Shown: positions 62,566 to 64,000 of the stretch, piece by piece
Layout: each line of letters begins with the position of its first letter
Numbering within the stretch: the stretch's first letter is position 1
NCBI RefSeq assembly: GCF_020103695.1
Contig: NZ_JAHXBF010000027.1
Coordinates: 62,001-126,000, forward strand
Direction of reading: 5' to 3'
Source of the DNA: Hyalangium versicolor
GTDB taxonomy: Bacteria > Myxococcota > Myxococcia > Myxococcales > Myxococcaceae
Length of the DNA stretch: 64,000 nt
The notes under the pieces: generated by a model
What the model was told of the DNA's origin: nothing
The model's database searches: none
What the model saw: the letters and a program-made list of their open reading frames with translations, nothing else
Position numbers and translations under genes: made by a program

Positions 62566-63408
62566 GTGAACCACGTGACTCTGAACAACGGGGTAGAGAT
62601 GCCCCTCCTTGGTTTCGGCGTGTTCCAAGTGACCGACCTCGCGGAGTGCCAGCGCGCCGTCGAGGACGCGCTCGGCGTCGGCTACCGGCTCATTGACACA
62701 GCAGCCTCGTATCAGAACGAGCAAGCCGTCGGGGACGCGCTGCGCAAGAGCGGGCTCGCGCGTGCTGAGCTCTTCATCACGACGAAGCTGTGGGCCTCGG
62801 ACACCGGCTACGAGAAGACGAAGCGGGCCTTCGACCGCTCGATGAAGCTGCTCGGCCTCGACGTCCTCGACCTCTACTTGATCCACCAGCCCTACGGTGA
62901 TGTGCACGGCTCCTGGCGCGCGATGCAGGAGCTTCACCGTGAAGGCCGCATCCGCGCCATCGGCGTCAGCAACTTCCACCCCGACCGCGTGATGGACCTG
63001 ATCGTCTACAACGAGGTCCCGCCTGCGGTGAACCAGATCGAGATGCACCCGTTCAACCAGCAGATCGCGACGCAGGCGTTTCTCAAGGAGAACGGCGTGC
63101 AGCCCGAGGCGTGGGCGCCCTTCGCTGAAGGGAAGCACGACATCTTCAAGAACGAGCTGCTCCGCTCCATCAGCGCGAAGCACGGCAAGAGCATCGCGCA
63201 GGTGAGCTTGCGGTGGCTCGTTCAGCGGGGCGTCGTCGTGATTCCGAAGTCTGTTCGCAAGGAGCGCATGGCGGAGAACCTCGCGGTGTTCGACTTCGAG
63301 CTCGACGCGGCCGAGATGGAGGCGATCGTCGCGCTCGACACCAAGACCAGCAGCTTCTTCGATCACCGAGATCCGGCCATCGTAAAGTGGCTCGGCACGC
63401 GGCGTTGA
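62566..63408 (+). CDS. Aldo/keto reductase
   Basis: 280 residues from GTG 62566, chosen because AAAGGAC lies 9 nt ahead; ATG 62539 has no Shine-Dalgarno. TIM-barrel AKR motifs: 'MPLLGFGVFQVTD', catalytic Asp/Tyr in 'GYRLIDTAASYQNEQAVG', catalytic Lys in 'LFITTKLWASD', His in 'LYLIHQPYGDVHGSW', then 'GRIRAIGVSNFHPDRVMDL' and the NADPH site 'VVIPKSVRKERMAENL'. The 2,5-diketo-D-gluconate-reductase-like subgroup is the closest by eye. NADPH-dependent carbonyl reduction in the cytosol. Confidence 0.9.
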   Translation: MNHVTLNNGVEMPLLGFGVFQVTDLAECQRAVEDALGVGYRLIDTAASYQNEQAVGDALRKSGLARAELFITTKLWASDTGYEKTKRAFDRSMKLLGLDVLDLYLIHQPYGDVHGSWRAMQELHREGRIRAIGVSNFHPDRVMDLIVYNEVPPAVNQIEMHPFNQQIATQAFLKENGVQPEAWAPFAEGKHDIFKNELLRSISAKHGKSIAQVSLRWLVQRGVVVIPKSVRKERMAENLAVFDFELDAAEMEAIVALDTKTSSFFDHRDPAIVKWLGTRR

Positions 63409-63458
63409 AGGTCACAAGGACGATGTGACATGACGGAACGCCCTGACGATGTTGGACG

Positions 63459-63887
63459 TTGCGGTTTCTTGATGGCGGTAGCTGGAACGTCGATACGCTG
63501 AGCGTCGACCGCCGGAGCTATTCGCTGTGGGGCAGCTCGGCCGGTGCGAGGATGGCGGCCGCCATCGGGTCGCATGGCGCCGCGCGCTTCGGCGGCGACG
63601 ACGTCCCAAAGCCGGCGACGGTCATCATGGCGTACACAGGCCACTCCGACAGAGCGAAGGGTGAGCCGCCGACGTTCGTTGTCGTTGGCGAGAATGACGC
63701 CATCTCGCCTCCATCCGTCATGGCGCGGCGGGTCGCGGCGCTCCTCGCGGCTGGGACGCCAACGGAGTTTCGTCGATATCCGAACGTCGGGCACGGCTTC
63801 GGGCCTGGGGTCGGCACAAGCGCGGAGGGATGGCTCGGACACGCTGTGCGCTTCTGGGAGCGTTTCGTGGCAACCGAGAAGAGGTGA
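63459..63887 (+). pseudogene. 5'-truncated alpha/beta hydrolase (dienelactone-hydrolase/BD-FAE-like)
   Basis: 142 codons keep the nucleophile elbow 'RSYSLWGSSAGARMAAAIG' (G-x-S-x-G), the acid region 'PPTFVVVGENDAISPP' and the His in 'NVGHGFGPGVGTSAEGW'. Homologous enzymes are ~280-300 residues, and the missing half is the N-terminal strands and oxyanion-hole loop. The nominal ATG at 63459 encodes a few residues not resembling the family. It is therefore a remnant, 50 bp after the aldo/keto reductase. Confidence 0.65.
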
Positions 63888-64000
63888 GAACGGCGCGAAC
63901 AGGCTTGCCAGCCGTGGCGTAACAGGGCCTGGCGTGATGTGTATCTTCACAGCTCATGCGCAACGTGCGTGTTTCGCCATGCCGATGCGAGACATGGAAT

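Overview
The window looks like a chromosomal segment of a myxobacterium, probably Cystobacterineae (Archangium/Cystobacter/Stigmatella-like). It is very GC-rich with strong third-position G/C. Two giant repeat proteins end in MYXO-CTERM-type tails. There is a myxobacterial M57 'HEIGH' metalloprotease, many lipoproteins, a Ser/Thr kinase, histidine kinases and several well-formed sigma-54 promoters. I saw no tRNA, rRNA, CRISPR array or intact insertion sequence.

Layout. 1-3.4 kb: a secreted beta-propeller protein (cut by the window edge), a two-domain ABM-like lipoprotein and a LysR regulator. 3.5-5.3 kb: the first of two paralogous glycine-rich proteins ('MARIGFRSLRPSS' family) behind a sigma-54 promoter. 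5.3-7 kb: AraC regulator divergent from an SDR oxidoreductase. 7-17.5 kb: surface and secreted proteins (Kelch/Ig giant protein, trypsin-like protease, M57 protease, two lipoproteins, one with a CxxCH motif). 17.5-19.3 kb: the second paralog. 19.3-22.8 kb: polyol/sugar ABC permease plus binding protein without partners, and an SrpA-like catalase-related protein. 22.9-26.1 kb: three cupin_8/JmjC-like oxygenase homologues, one catalytically dead, with an unannotated 55-residue peptide gene between the first two. 26.2-33 kb: membrane protein/ECF sigma/membrane protein operon, then a YfiR-like protein/hybrid kinase/TonB-receptor operon. 33-38.7 kb: GST, Ser/Thr kinase, LysE exporter, cupin, a hypothetical and PurU. 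38.7-42.6 kb: ELWxSDGT/HYR giant protein. 42.8-45 kb: a microviridin-type graspetide cluster (double-core precursor plus two ATP-grasp ligases). 45-48.3 kb: outer-membrane beta-barrel and CocE/S15 hydrolase.

48.3-52.9 kb holds four proteins without recognisable Sec signals, including a harpin-like/thaumatin-like protein and a trigger-factor-like chaperone. Each transcription unit is preceded by a GG-N10-GC sigma-54 promoter and by GGTGAC boxes spaced exactly 21 bp apart. The same arrangement precedes both 'MARIGF' paralogs. The window thus exposes an apparently undescribed sigma-54/enhancer-binding-protein regulon of five promoters. Its products have the composition of proteins exported by a non-Sec route; that export is inference.

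53-57 kb is an AT-richer accessory patch: a nuclease-like lipoprotein toxin candidate and its partner, gene remnants, and a frameshifted guanidino-modifying-enzyme homologue with a 60-residue companion. 57.2-64 kb: a CHAP-like/LysM protein, a histidine kinase, a DUF6640-like membrane protein, a LysR regulator, an aldo/keto reductase and a 5'-truncated alpha/beta hydrolase.
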